In this document: piece after piece, positions 23,695 to 35,765 of the stretch | Position numbering within the stretch: position 1 is the stretch's first letter | Layout of the letters: each line of letters begins with the position of its first letter | Origin: Dromiciops gliroides | Taxonomy: Eukaryota > Chordata > Mammalia > Microbiotheria > Microbiotheriidae | NCBI RefSeq assembly: GCF_019393635.1 | Contig: NC_057862.1 | Location: forward strand, 260,972,441-261,036,440 | Direction: 5' to 3' | Length of the DNA stretch: 64,000 bases | The notes under the pieces: generated by a model | Database searches by the model: none | Seen by the model: only the letters and a program-made list of their open reading frames with translations | What the model was told of the DNA's origin: nothing | Position numbers and translations under genes: made by a program

Positions 23695-23835
23695 GGCAGC
23701 TAGGTGACACAGTGGACAAAGCACCCACTCTGGACCCAGGAGGACCCAAATCTGGCCTCAGACACAAAACACCCAACTGCACAACCCCAGGCATGTCACC
23801 CTACATGAAAAAAGATGATAAACAATAAATGCTTT
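23695..23835 (+). mobile_element. diverged WSINE-type SINE
   Basis: Head GGGGCAGCTAGGTGACACAG, but the body is diverged (cagacacaaaacacccaact) and the core is poor. Probable TSD AGATGTCATC/AGATATCATC. It may be an older related SINE family. Confidence 0.7.
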
Positions 23836-25430
23836 ACAGATATCATCCCTTCACAATCAATTCCCACCTGTGCTCTCTGTCCAAATTTATTCCTTTCAGC
23901 TGCTCTACTACTGAGAAAGTTCTTATGAGTTAGACATATCATCTTCCCATGTAGGAATGTAAACAGTTCAACCTTTTAACATTCCTCATAATTTCTTTTT
24001 CCTGTTTACCTTTTTATGCTTCTCTAGGGACTTGTATTTGAAAGTCAAATTTTCTATTCAGTTCAGGTCTTTTCATCATGAATGCCTGAAAGTCCTCTTT
24101 CCCCCTGAAAGATTATAATCAGTTTTTCTGGGTAGGTGATTTTTGGTTGTAATCCCAATTCCTTTGCCCTCTAGAATATCATGTTCCATGCCCTCCAGTC
24201 CTTTAATGTAGAAGCTGCTAGGTTTTGTGCTATTCTGACTGTGGCTCCACAGTACTTGAATTGTTTCTTTTTGGCTGTTGCAATATGTTCTCCTTGACCT
24301 GGGAGCTTGGAATTTGGCTGTAATATTCCTGGGAGTTTTCATTTTGGGATCTCTTTCAGAAGGTGATGGGTGGATTCTTTCAATTTCTATTTTATCTTAT
24401 GCTTCTAGAATATCAGGGCAATTTTCCCTGACAATTTCTTGGAAGAGGATGTCTAAGCTCTTTTTTTGATAATGGCTTTCAGGTAGTCCAATAATTTTCA
24501 AATTATCTCTCTTAGATCTATTTTCCAGGTCAGCTGTTTTTCCAAGGAGGTATTTCACATTGCCTTCTATTTTTTCATTCATTTAGATTTACTTTATTGT
24601 GTCTTGATTTCTTATAAAGTTGTTAGCTTCCATTTGTTCAATCCTAATTCTTAAGCAATTATTTTCTTCAGAGAGCTTTTCCATTTGGCTTTTTAGGCTG
24701 TTGACTTTTTTTTCATGACTTTCTTGCATCACTCTCATTTCTCTTTCCATTTTTAAAGTGGGGTACTGCCTCCAGGATGCACTGTACCCAAGCTTCAGGG
24801 GGTCCTAGGTGGATCCATTTAAGGAAAGGCAGGTTCTTCACTCCCCTGGCCTGTGCTCTGGTCTGTAAGTAGCCCCAGACTTGCTTGCTCTTTAACTTGG
24901 AAACAGAATTCCATCTCATCTTCAGATGTGCCTATGCCCCTTCCCCACCTGGGCCCACCACTCAAGACTGTTTCCTGGTTCCCAGCATGGACAAGACAAC
25001 CAAGTTCCACCTCAGCACCAGGAACCACTCCAGTAATCCACCCTCACCCCCTCCTTCCCACCCCCCCACCAGCTGCTTGACCCTTTCACCAGACTGTGAG
25101 CTGAGTTTCAGATACTTCTGAAACTCTGTGGCTACTCCATAGCTGCAGTGGATTCAGAGGCTCTGGAGGTCTCTTTCTCTGGTGTGGCTTGCCTGGGGCT
25201 GGATCTATGTTGGCACAGCCTCAGGGCTGGTACAACAAACCCTGGTACAACAAACCTTTCCTGCCGACCTTCTAACCTGTCTTTGGCTGGGAAATGATCT
25301 CACCCCATCCTTTTGTGGGTTCTACTGCTCCAAGAATTGTCTTATGGCATTATTTGGAGGTTTTTGGAGTGATCCTGTGGGGAGCTCTGAGAAGTTACTG
25401 CTTTTCCTCTACCATCTTGGCGCTCCACCC

Positions 25431-26941
25431 CATCCTTGACTTAATTTCCAAGCTACCTCAAATCAGAATGTAAAATGAGGAAGCCTTATTACACAAGTGT
25501 GTCTGAGTTTAGAATAGTTGAAGTTAGATTTAGACTTCCTTATCTTTAAATACTTTGTGTTTATGTAGCTCTTCAAAATCTACAAAGTACATTCCTCATA
25601 ACATCCCCATGAGATAAAAGGTAAGGATAATATATCCATTTTAAAGGTGAGGAAATAGAAGCTCATTAAGGGACTTTCCATTCACCTGTTTAACAGTTTT
25701 TACCTGTCAAGTCTCTTAACAAAGTGAATGAGAACTCTGAGAATTCCAACCTTTTTACTTTTCTCCATCTACCCTAACCTCTGGTAATGTCATGAAGGAG
25801 CTCTGCATTTCCAGAGTACTCATCACTCTTAACTGTCTAATAGCCCTGACTAGAGAGGAAAAACAGATTTCTTTCAAAACCTCTATGGGTATCTTTTTCA
25901 GAACAATCAGGACTTAAGTAAATAGATCATGCCAGCCTGTTCAAGTTGAAGTTTACTTTGTAAAGTTCCCATATTAACAAGTCACTCCAGTGGCACTGGT
26001 ATGAGATTATACATTTAACTTCTTTAATCCAAAGTCTTCATTATATTTAATAGAGAAACCTTTTTATTCCTTCTAAATCTGCCAAGAGAGCAAAAAAAAA
26101 TAAAAAATAAAAAAAGCACCATATGGTGAATTTAGTGAATTTAGATTTGGACACTTGGTCCAGCCTGTACCCTAAGATAATACCCACTACAACATGGCCA
26201 ACAAAAGGCCATCTTGAAGACCTCTAATTAGGGAGAACCTAATATCTTTTCCCTATGCAACTCATTCTACTTTTGGAGACCTCTACTTGTTACATAAAGT
26301 ACTACCCTTTTTCCATGGGAGCAGCTTGACTATTGAAGGAAGCAGAAAATTAACTTTTACCTAAAGAAATCAACTTGTGAAGGTTGTAAGGTATTAGCCT
26401 TTCATATGTAAACAGTTTGATTGTATAAAGGGAAAAAAATGAACTTTTATGAAAAAGTGATAAAATTTGAGTGTAAAAAAACCCAGTTTTTAGATAAAAT
26501 GTGGATAAAATAACAGGATGTCTGAGAACAGAGGAATGACAGGCTGCAGGGCATTGTGTTCCCTCAACTCATTTGCATGTGAGTTTGAGTTTTAGAGTTT
26601 GAGAAACTAAAACTCACAAAATGATAAATCAGATAATTGTGTGAAGATCGTGAGATGATTACATAAACTGTTGGTTTGAGAATTGAAAGAAAATTAGGTT
26701 CTGTGAATTTACCATGGAAGGGGAAATGTGAGTCACTGACCATCAGTAGACTGATTTGAGGCAGTAGAAGCAATGTAGAACCCAGCAAGAAGCAGAACAG
26801 TGGAAGAACCAAAGGGAGGTCATTTAAGAAAACAAAAGAATCAACTGACAGGAATGTTTCAGCCAATTTGCTGAAAATGTATTGATTGACTGGAGAGAGG
26901 CTAAAGCTAATTGGAAGCTTATTGCCCTTGAGCACCACCTA
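25431..26941. other. no gene; one MIR at 25545-25690
   Basis: A reverse MIR (cttcaaaatctacaaagtac ... ggtgaggaaatagaagctca) lies in otherwise unassigned DNA. The minus-strand frame at 26564-26938 (124 codons) has no recognised domain, despite its length. Confidence 0.45.
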
Positions 26942-27215
26942 CAGCAGAGGTGTCAAACATGCTGGCAGGCTTTGGGAAACCTAGGATAACTTATATGAAC
27001 TGATGCAGAATGAAGTACTCAGAATCAGGAGAACAATAAGAGAACAAGGACAGATACCAAGTATGGCTGAAACCAGATTAAAATTTAATTGGGAAATATT
27101 TAACAAAATTAAAATGCAACAGAGCATTTTATTTCAAAACTATCAAAGTGTGGCCTACAGAGATCCTCAGGCATAGATCAATGGTTCTGTTTTCATTTGA
27201 ATTTAATACCACAAG
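26942..27215 (+). mobile_element. hAT-like DNA transposon remnant with an L1 scrap
   Basis: Begins cagcagaggtgtcaaacatg and ends tgaatttaataccac, with an internal gtggcctacagagatcctca segment typical of a hAT non-autonomous family. An L1 scrap (aacttatatgaactgatgca, about 26987-27050) is embedded. Confidence 0.55.
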
Positions 27216-27893
27216 AAGTGAATCTTACTGACATTTCTGATTTGATAGGGAAATGCAAAAGGGTAAGGAGATTCTGTATATACTTCACTGCTAGAAGACA
27301 CATACATATAATTAGACAAACCAGCTTCTGGTTGAATAAAAGACTGCCTACACTGTCAAGCTTTTGTCTGCACTGCCTAGAATGCCAACCTAAGAAGCTA
27401 TTATTTGATGTAGGTAGAGGTTGAAAACAGATTGACAAATCAACATTGTGTTACGTGAGGAGTTTGAGCTCATCTGCATTGCCCAGAGAATCACTATAAC
27501 AAAATTTTCAGTTCTCTGGTTTAAAGGAACTACTTATCAGAATTCAAGAGTTCCCAGTAAAAGAGCAGCAAGGAGCAAAAAAGAAAGAGTTAGCAGAGGA
27601 GCAGCCGCAGGAGATGCAAGTCAATTCTGAAAGGATCAAAGACATCAAGCTCTGCATTCCAGACCTATGAGATGCTCAGAGCACTTGTGTTGTCATATAT
27701 CATGTCGCTCCCTGATAGGTTTCTGTGTCTGTATACTCTCCCCCATGAACAGTGAATATTGATAGGAGAATACAATCCAGGTTTATGTATGAACTACAAT
27801 TTAAGGATTATTCTTACATTTGCCTTTATTGAGTAACTGTGATGTTAAGATTATTATTGTTTTTACCTTATCACTAAGTAAATGTTTTATGCT
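27216..27893. other. no gene recognised
   Basis: Unassigned DNA with overlapping short ORFs on both strands. Confidence 0.45.
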
Positions 27894-27912
27894 TAAGAGT
27901 TAATGGTATCAA

Positions 27913-28060
27913 GGGAAGCTAGGTGGCACACTGGATAGAGTATTGGCCTTGTAGTCAGGAGGATCTGAGTTCAAATGTGGCCTTAGCCATTTGACATTTA
28001 CTATCTGTGTGACCCTGGGCAAGTCACATAACCCTGATTGCCTTGTAGGGAAAAAAAAAG
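27913..28060 (+). mobile_element. WSINE-type CORE-SINE, diverged
   Basis: Head ggaagctaggtggcacactg and an intact core. A 19-bp TSD TAAGAGTTAATGGTATCAA has one mismatch (27894-27912 and 28061-28079). Confidence 0.93.
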
Positions 28061-28084
28061 TAAGAGTCAATGGTATCAAAACAC

Positions 28085-28320
28085 ACTGGTTCAGGAACTA
28101 GAGTAGCAAATTGAGGGGAGGGGGAAGTGCCAAGTCTGTAGTCAGGAAGACTCTTCTGGAGTTCAAATCTGGCCTCAGACACTTACTAGCTCTATACCCT
28201 GGGCAAATCACTTAATCCTGTTGGCCTCAGTTTCTACTCTAGTATCTTTGCCAAGAAAACCCCACACGTACTCACGATGAGACAGACACAACTGAAATGA
28301 ATGAACAACAGCAACAAAAG
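28085..28320 (+). mobile_element. MAR-type CORE-SINE with RTE-like tail
   Basis: Core cagacacttactagctctat, then gtatctttgccaagaaaacc and a tail gacacaactgaaatgaatga acaacagcaac. Confidence 0.8.
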
Positions 28321-28610
28321 GAACCTGAGATAGTTTGGGTTGTACCTGCATGGTGGTGGTCCCTCTCTGAGAACCCAGACCTGTCAGTGTGAAGACAGGT
28401 TGAAGGTAAGCCCAGGGAGAGAGAATGGGTGGACATACTCCATGTGAAGGCTGTAATGCAGATGTTTACTGTTAGGATGATTTTTTTTCAACATCAATTC
28501 TATATTTGCCTCTCTGCAACTTCTACTCATTACTCTTGGCTCTTCCCTCTGGGGCTAAATAGTGCAAGGCTAATAGCCCTTTCACATGACTCACCCTCAA
28601 CTACTTTTTT

Positions 28611-28759
28611 TTTTTTTTTTTTGGTGAGGCAATTGGGGTTAAGTAACTTGCCCAGGGTCACACAGCTAGTAAGTGTCAAGGGTCTGAGGACGGATTTGAA
28701 CTCAGGTACTCCTGACTCCAGGGTCGGTGCTCTATCCACTGCGCCACCTAGCTGCCCCC
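28611..28759 (-). mobile_element. WSINE1-like CORE-SINE
   Basis: Reverse copy, type 2, TSD CAACTACTTTTTT (28598-28610 and 28760-28772). Confidence 0.95.
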
Positions 28760-28919
28760 CAACTACTTTTTTGAGCTCCATAATCCCAATTTCTTCAATC
28801 AATTCTTATATGGAATGGACTCAAGTACTTCTTCATCCTGATTTCCCTTCTCTGGATGCTTAAATGTGTTGCTCAGAGTTGAACACAATATTCAAGATAT
28901 GTTCTGACCAGGGCAGGAC

Positions 28920-29191
28920 TTTTGTTGTTCAATTGTTTGGTCATGTCTGACTGTTTGTGACTCTATGGACCATGGCATGTCAATACTGCCCATGGGGATT
29001 TCTTGGCAAAGATACAGGAGTGGTTTCCCATTTTCTTCTCCAGCTCATTTTACACATAAGGAAAGTGGGGCAAACAGTTAAGTGACTTGCCCAGGGTCAC
29101 ACAGCTAGTAAGTATCTGAGGGCAGGTTTGAACTCAGGTCCTCCTGATTCCAGGCCCAGTGCTTTATCCACTGAGCCACTTCACTGCCTCT
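28920..29191 (-). mobile_element. MAR-type CORE-SINE with RTE-like tail
   Basis: Reverse copy: the tail ttgttgttcaattgtttggt catgtctgactgtttgtgac, cttggcaaagatacaggagt, then the MIR-like core and head. TSD AGGGCAGGAC (28910-28919 and 29192-29201). Confidence 0.9.
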
Positions 29192-29358
29192 AGGGCAGGA
29201 CAACCACCTCCTTCTTCCTGGAAACCATATAAAAAGTAATTCTGTCTTGGACTACATTTCAGACAAATTGCTTAACCTTCTTGAAGTTATGAAGCTGATT
29301 TTTTCAACCCAAGAGTAAAACTTTGTTTATCCCTATTAAATTTCATCTTATTAGATTT

Positions 29359-29521
29359 TTGTTTTTTGTTTTTTGTTTTTTTTTCGGTAAGGCAATTGGG
29401 GTTAAGTGACTTGCCCAGGGTCACACAGCTAGTAACTGTTAAGTGTCTGAGGTCGGATTTGAACTCAGGTACTCCTGACTCCAGGGCCGGTGCTTTATCC
29501 ACTGCGCCACCTAGCTGCCCC
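29359..29521 (-). mobile_element. WSINE1-like CORE-SINE
   Basis: Reverse copy, type 2, perfect 15-bp TSD CATCTTATTAGATTT (29344-29358 and 29522-29536). Confidence 0.96.
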
Positions 29522-29934
29522 CATCTTATTAGATTTAACCCAGTGTTCTAATTTTTCAAGATCTTTTTGGACTCTGACCCTACCATGTAGTGTGATAGTG
29601 ATTCCTACAGGCTTTGAGTCTTCTGCAGCCAGAATTGAAAGGATCCAAACCTGGGAGCTCCAGGTTCTAACATTAAATCACAAAATCCTTCTTTAAGTAG
29701 TAGACATTTCCCATTGACTTCTACTCCTTCCACCAACTGAACCTTTCCTGTAATAAATATAGTCAAGCAAAACAAACAATAAATACAATGGCTAAGTCTA
29801 AAAATGGTTGCCTGATTTCACACTTCTAGTCCACCACCTCTCCATCAAGAGGCAGAAAGTAGGCTTCATCATTAGTCTTTTGAAGTCATGATGGCCATTG
29901 CACTGATCATAGTTCTAATGTCTTTCAGTGTTAT

Positions 29935-30190
29935 TTTCCTTCATGTTATTGTGGTGATTGTATTCCTTGTTTTCCTGGTTATGATGACTTCACTCTGCAT
30001 TAATTCATATGAGGCTGCCCAAGTTTCTCTGAATTCTTCATAGTCATAATTTTTATGAAAATAGTCCATTAATTCAAATGCCATGATTTGTTCAGTCATT
30101 CCCCCCAAAGTACTCACTGTTTCCACTTCTTTGCTACTATTAAAAAGTGCTGCTATTAAAAATGTTGGCTTGTAATAGAGATTGATCAAG
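29935..30190 (-). mobile_element. L1 ORF2 C-terminal fragment
   Basis: The minus-strand frame (29941-30189) carries diverged L1 ORF2 end motifs (EEFRETWAASYELMQSEV). There is no L1 3' UTR. Confidence 0.6.
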
Positions 30191-30387
30191 AGAGCCCATG
30201 ATCAATTTGATGAGTACCCCAATAAACTTGATGTGATTACAGGGTATGGACCATCAAATCAGTCAAGAGGTTTCCTGACCAGCTCCAACTGCATCTGTAA
30301 TACGTGACCTTCTCAAAAAAAAATCTAACTGGAAATACAAACATGATAAAAAAGAATCAGTGAATTAGGAAAAGTACATGTTTGTTT

Positions 30388-30542
30388 GTTTTGTTTTATT
30401 TTATTTTAGTGGGGCAATGAGGGTTAAGTGACTTGCCCAGGGTCACACAGCTAGTAAGTGTCAAGTGTTTGAGGCCGGATTTGAACTCAGGTCCTCCTGA
30501 ATCCAGGGCTGGTGCTTTATCCACTGTGCCACCTAGCTGCCC
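30388..30542 (-). mobile_element. WSINE1-like CORE-SINE
   Basis: Reverse copy, type 1, TSD CATGTTTGTTT (30377-30387 and 30543-30553). Confidence 0.95.
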
Positions 30543-30589
30543 CATGTTTGTTTTTTTTAAATAATGAAAACATTAGAAAAAAAGTCTGA

Positions 30590-32075
30590 CTTCCAGAATT
30601 AACAACAGATGGCTACAAACCTATAAAGCTAATAATAATAATACTTCATCTTCAATGCATAAACAGGCAAAGGAAATGAACAGATAATTCACAAAAGAGC
30701 ATACACAAATTTAAAAAATACATTAAAGGGGTTTAACTTTATTAATAATTGGATAGTGCAAATTAAGCAACTAGCAAGTACTACTTCATATCCATAAATT
30801 TGGCAAAAATAAGTTAAAATGAAAGACGCAAAATTGCTACACTGTAAGTAAGAAGTATGCTCATAGTTTGCTGACAAAGTGGTGCAGTTTTCCCCCTTTT
30901 GGAAAGCAATCTGGCAATGTGCACCAAGAACTAAAAAATGAGCAAAACCTTTGACTCTGTCAAATCCAACTACTGGGGATGTACCTTAAGAAAATAATTA
31001 AAAAGAAAAAAGAATATATTGGCAAAATGATGTTTATCGCTATTTAAAAATATAATAGTAAATAGGCATATATCCCAAGGAGATCACAGACAAAGAGAAA
31101 GGCTCCATATACACCAAAGTATTTATAACAGCACTTTGAATGGTAGCAAAGTACTAGATACAATTGGGAAATAGCTAACCAAATTGTGGTTCATGAATAT
31201 AGTGGAGTGTTAGTGTGCTATATGAATATGTTGAAAACAAAAAAGCATGGAAAGACTTACATAAACTGATGCAAAGTGAAGCAAACCGAACCAGGAAAAC
31301 AATTTACACAATGACCACACTGTGAGTGGAAAGAATGATAAGCATAAAATGATAAAAAGCAAATGTTGCAAAATTACAAAGAATAGGCTTAGCCTCAAAG
31401 AAGAGATAGAGAAGATATCTCCCCCAGCTCCTCTGCAGGTGTTGAGGTCCACCTGTGTTCCATACTTTTTAACATCTTTATCTGTTTTACTGATTTTTTC
31501 CTTCTTTGCCTTTTTCTTTCTTTTAAAAAATCATTTGTTACAAGGGATGGCTCTTTGGAAGGGGAAGGGGTGGAAAGAATATGAGGAAAATCTGGGTAAT
31601 GATGTAAAAACAAAAAATCAATAACATTGATTTTTTTTTTTGCAGGGCAGTGGGGGTTAAGTGACTTGCCCAAGGTCACACAGCTAGTAAGTGTCAAGTG
31701 TCTGAGGCCAGATTTAAACTCAGGAACTCCTGAATCCAGGGCCGGTGCTTTATCCACTGCGCCACCTAGCTGCCCCCTAACATTGATTTTTAAAAAGAAC
31801 AATCATATATAGGGGTATGTGTTATGTACACATATATATGAAACACATATAATAGCAAAATAAGTCCTAATGTCCATCAATTATGGATATAAGTGACTCA
31901 AGTATTTTGTTTGCTGCCATAGCAACATTGCAAATAACAGAGTGAAAAACCTACAGAGACATGGAAAACTTTCTGAAATAATGCAAAAGGCATAAAGAGG
32001 GGTACTTTGTACACACTGACCACAACTATATATGAGGAAATTGTATCCTTTTAAATCTACACTCAAGAACTGATA
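30590..32075 (+). mobile_element. cluster of L1 3' fragments
   Basis: At least two L1 pieces lie in the same orientation. 30650-31055 is an old, diverged ORF2 segment (gaacagataattcacaaaag ... ggaaagcaatctggcaatg). 31056-31621 is a marsupial L1 end (atatatcccaaggagatcac ... caagggatggctctttggaa). The 31840-32075 segment (gagacatggaaaactttctg ... cacactgaccacaac) looks like a third. All are non-coding. Confidence 0.65.
31636..31777 (-). mobile_element. WSINE1-like CORE-SINE in L1 tail
   Basis: Reverse copy, type 1, TSD TAACATTGATTTTT (31622-31635 and 31778-31791). Confidence 0.95.
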
Positions 32076-32284
32076 GGAGTTACAGAGCAAGTTAATGAAG
32101 AGTTTCCATTGGTTCCTATAAGTTTAAGTGTCTTTGTTGTTGTTGTTGTAAAATTGATTTTTTAAAATGTGAGGAGAAAATGGCGCCTCTAATGTCTTTA
32201 AAGTATATACACAAAATTACATGATATTGATTAGTTGACAGACTTACTGGAGTTCACTGAAGGTAGGCAGTTGTTCCTTTGGGA

Positions 32285-32640
32285 TTACTGATAAAATAGC
32301 TAACATTTATATAGCACTTACTATGTGCCAGACACTATACTAATCACTTTACAACTGTTATCTCATTTGATCCTCACAATAACTACGGGAGTTAAGTGCT
32401 ATTATCATTATCGTTTTACAGATGAGTAAACTGAGGCAAACAGTATTTTTAAAAATTTAAAACAATTATTTAAAATAATAAAAATTAAATTTTATATTAA
32501 AAATTTTTTTTAAATTTTAAAGGGGTTAAAAGACTTGCAAGGTCACACAGCTAGGAAGTGTCTGAGGCTAGATTTGAACTCAGGTTTTTCCGGCTTCAGA
32601 CCCAACACACTAAAAACTGCATCACCTAGCAGCCCCATGA
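32285..32640 (-). mobile_element. full-length MIR with AT-rich interruption
   Basis: Antisense MIR: tagctaacatttatatagca, ctcatttgatcctcacaata, cagatgagtaaactgaggca. An AT-rich block (32447-32520) interrupts, then gcaaggtcacacagctagga and the head. Confidence 0.85.
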
Positions 32641-32799
32641 TGATGTTTATAGAGGGCAGAGAAAACAACTGAATGACAATTTAAACAAGAACACAATGGC
32701 TATTTGTCAAGATAAGTATACAGTGGGGGATACTGGCTGTAGTCCATTTCCTAACCTCTCCAGGTAAAGAATCACCCAGTAATATGAAAAAAGTATCCC

Positions 32800-32940
32800 A
32801 GGGGCAGCCAGGTGGCACAGTAGATAAAGCACCGGCCCTGGATTCAGGAGGACCTGAGTTCAAATCCAGACTCAGACACTTGACACTTACTGTGTGACCC
32901 TGGGCAAGTCACTTAACCCCCATTGCCCTGCAAAAAAAAA
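32800..32940 (+). mobile_element. WSINE1-like CORE-SINE
   Basis: Type 1 copy lacking AGCTA before TGTGTGACC; TSD AAAAAAGTATCCC (32787-32799 and 32941-32953). Confidence 0.95.
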
Positions 32941-32953
32941 AAAAAAGTATCCC

Positions 32954-33601
32954 TAGAGATCAGGATTCAGATATCCTTGGGAGGACAGGGAGAAGATTCT
33001 AATCCATGGTAGCTAGAAGGTAGAGCATGGTGGTGAAGGGTGGGGATGGAAGGGAAAGTAAACACAGCTATGGCAAAAAGAAAATAGGGTGTGTGAGGTG
33101 TCCCTTCTTCCCACTTTCCTCAGACATCTGGTCTACCACTCTCCCACAGGATGATCCCTTCTCAGCCCCAGTTAAAGCACTTCAAGGCCCAGATAATGCA
33201 GGCCCAGACTTGAGTTGAGCCATAGGCTGAGCCTAAAAGTTGGCCAATCCAGTGACATTAGATTCTGTAGTTCACCCTTTCATACATGCCAGTACCTTTC
33301 CTTCCCACATGGACTAATGTTGCTTCTAGAGGAGAGAGCATTTCAGCAGAGCCTTGAAAGAATACGTGAGCAAGCACATATTCTTCCTGTGTCTCCATCC
33401 TGGCCTCTAAGCAAATTGAGGTGAGAGAATTCTTAGCCCATATGTAGATTAACCATTTTGATTGTTGGCACAATTAAAAAAAATACTCTAAATTAGATGG
33501 CTGGATAAACTAAATTTGACATAACTATTGATCCTGTGCAGTATAGATGAAACATTAGCTTCCTTACTTCTGAGATTTCAAAAATCTCAGTATATTTTAA
33601 A
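32954..33601. other. no gene recognised
   Basis: Unassigned DNA; short overlapping ORFs on both strands show no domain. Confidence 0.45.
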
Positions 33602-33611
33602 AGACTATGCC

Positions 33612-33788
33612 TTTGGGGCAGCTAGGTGGCACAGTGGATAGAGCACCAGCCCCGGAGTCAGGAGTACCTGAGTTTAAATCTTGCCTCAGACACTTGACAC
33701 TTACTAGCTGTGTGACCCTGGGCAAGTCACTTAATCCCAATTGCCTCACCAAAAAAAAAAAAAAAGAAAGAAAGAATAAAGAAAAAAG
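33612..33788 (+). mobile_element. WSINE1-like CORE-SINE with A-rich tail
   Basis: Type 2 copy with an A15 plus (GAAA) tail; TSD AGACTATGCC (33602-33611 and 33789-33798). Confidence 0.95.
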
Positions 33789-33989
33789 AGACTATGCCCT
33801 TTTCAAAGAAAATGGTTGGGGTGATTATTTTAATAGAATTATGTTTCTTTGTGTCTCTGAACCCTTCCCCCTCTTTTCTCCTCACTCCCTGTTCCTCCAG
33901 TACATTGACATTACAATTATCCCAGCCAGCCATTTCCTTCCTGTTTGGGTAGTATCCAACGGTTCTGACATTTCCAGGACTCTTCATAG

Positions 33990-34405
33990 TCCTGAATACT
34001 AGCTCAACTCTATCCATTTCCCACCAGTGATGCCACTTTTAGATTTTATAACTCTCCATCATGTCCCCTCTGGGCACCCTCTCTCTCCCTCCTCCAGGTT
34101 TTTAGTTTCCTTTTGTTACCTTCCCCTATTAAATGGTTAGCTCCCTGAGGGCAGAGACTGTCTTTATTTTATTATTTATTTATTTTTTGTGGGGCCATGG
34201 GAGTTAAGTGACTTGCCCAGGGTCACACAGCAAGTAAATGTCAAGTGTCTGAGGCCGGATTTGAACTCAGGTCCTCATGAATCCAGGGCTGGTGCTTTAT
34301 CCCCTGTACCACCTAGCCGCCCCTGACTTTTTTATTTGTATCCCCAGTGCTTAACCCAGTGCTTGGCACATAGTAGGCGCTTAATAAACATTTATTGACT
34401 ATTGA
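33990..34405 (+). mobile_element. L2 3' end, split by a SINE
   Basis: tggttagctccctgagggca gagactgtc, then the SINE, then ttgtatccccagtgcttaac ... cacatagtaggcgcttaata: the L2 terminus. Confidence 0.75.
34165..34323 (-). mobile_element. WSINE1-like CORE-SINE inside L2
   Basis: Reverse copy, type 1 (tggggccatgggagttaagt ... ccacctagccgcccc); the TSD is hidden in T-rich sequence. Confidence 0.92.
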
Positions 34406-34739
34406 TCAACCACTGTGGGCTATATTATGAGTAAAATGATCTAATAAACAAGTCACTTTCCTCACAAGGGAGTTATATCTAAATTAGGATTTAAACCTAG
34501 TTTAGTGCAGAATGTTTATAATTGGAATAAAGAGAAAGGAATATGGGCTATTTGTCATGTAAACTATCTGTCCCCCTATTCACAGTAAATTATTGGGGAA
34601 AAGGAAATCATTTAGACCATTACAGTTGAGAAGATAGTTTAAGTTGTAAAGAAATGTGAAATACTCTCCAGGCTGAAATCAGGCAAAGCCCACTTGAAAT
34701 CTACTCATTGCCCTCCTTCCTAATCTTGCATTTACAGGG

Positions 34740-35765
34740 CCTTTTTTGAAATAAATTACTAAACCTGTAGGTGAGGGAAATACTGTGGATATAATTTTCC
34801 TATATTTTACTAAAGTTTTTGATGAAGAATTTCATACTATTCTTATGGAGATGATATGAATAATACAATCCTACAGATTCAGAACTGGTTGTCCGGCTAT
34901 ACTTTAAGAGTAGTTGTCAATGTTTTTATGGCAATGGGTCAGGTTTCCAGTAGATTATGCCAGGGATGTGGACTTGGCCTAGTGCTGTTTAATATTTTTA
35001 TCAATGACTTGGATAAAGGCATAGGTGGCAAGCCATGAGGGATAGCTAACACACGGGATGATAGTCAGGATCTTAACATACTAGAGCACTGGGTTGAATC
35101 TAAGATGAAAATTAATATAAATACAAAATCTTACACTTGGACTACAAGCTAAAGTCTTTAACAGTGTGATATGACAACCAAAAATGTTACTGCCATCTTG
35201 GGCAGTTCTGAGGAACATAGTTTCCCGGTATAGGCAGGTGACATTCACACTGTACTCTGCTCATCATACTTTATTTAGAGTGTTACACTCAGTTCTGAGC
35301 ACCAGTCTAAGGAAACTGATAAATTGGAGAGTTTCCAGAAGAGGGCAGTCAAGATGGTGAAGGAGTTTTAGTCCATGACATGGGAGGATTGGTTGAAGGA
35401 ATTCAGCATGGTTAGAGGACTTAAAGGGGACCTGTTAGTTGCTTTCAAGCATTTGCCAGGCTATTTATTATGTATAGATCAGATTTGTTCTGTTTGGCCC
35501 CCAAAGCACAGAAATGCTGGTAGGGATGAGAGTTGTAAAGAAGAAAATTTAGGTTTGATGTCAGAAAAAACTTCAATAGCCAGAGCTGTCCAAAAGTGGA
35601 ATGGACTTTCTCAGGGAATGAGAGATTTCCCTTTCTTGGAAGGTCTTCTAGCAGAGGCCACAAGATCACATGACCAGGATGCTGCAGTAGGATTTCTTTG
35701 GTGAATGGGTTGGATTAGATACCACTGAGGTCCCTTATAACTCTTAATTTTATGATTTTATAACC
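34740..35765 (+). mobile_element. CR1/L3-type LINE, RT to 3' end
   Basis: RT fragment with IQNWLSG and LVLFNIFINDLDKGIG (frame 34856-35038), matching the CR1 clade motif around VLFNIFINDL. The long conserved CR1/L3 C-terminal and 3' part follows (ttccagaagagggcagtcaa, gtccaaaagtggaatggact, tgggttggattagatacc). The ORFs are broken. Confidence 0.85.

Larger units (their letters stand above)
22262..25430 (-). mobile_element. L1-like element with ORF1 but no visible RT (HAL1-like)
   Basis: Read from 25430 leftwards: the L1 5' end (gtggagcgccaagatggtag) and 5' UTR; an ORF1 remnant with the coiled-coil/RRM junction DLENRSKRDNLKIIGLPES (frame 24397-24582) and a downstream ORF1 piece (24076-24342); about 1 kb of non-coding sequence (23330-24050); then an L1 3' tail (22325-22900) with a degraded A tail (22262-22325). 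No endonuclease or RT domain is visible between. SINEs at 22372, 23183 and 23695 and a MIR scrap near 22980 interrupt it. It could be one HAL1-type element or two adjacent L1 pieces in the same orientation. Confidence 0.7.

Noticed and set aside
24076..24582. ORF fragments as a nucleic-acid binding host protein
   Set aside because: They are L1 ORF1 remnants inside an L1-type element.
25227..25256. Tandem copy of ctggtacaacaaacc (two units)
   Set aside because: Real but tiny; best explained as slippage within the L1 5' region.
26564..26938. 124-codon minus-strand ORF as a membrane protein gene
   Set aside because: It is hydrophobic in places, but there is no recognised domain, splice context or codon signal; the length is plausible by chance in AT-rich DNA.
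34856..35038. Short ORF with VLFNIFINDL as a functional reverse transcriptase
   Set aside because: It is a CR1/L3 fragment with stops on both sides.
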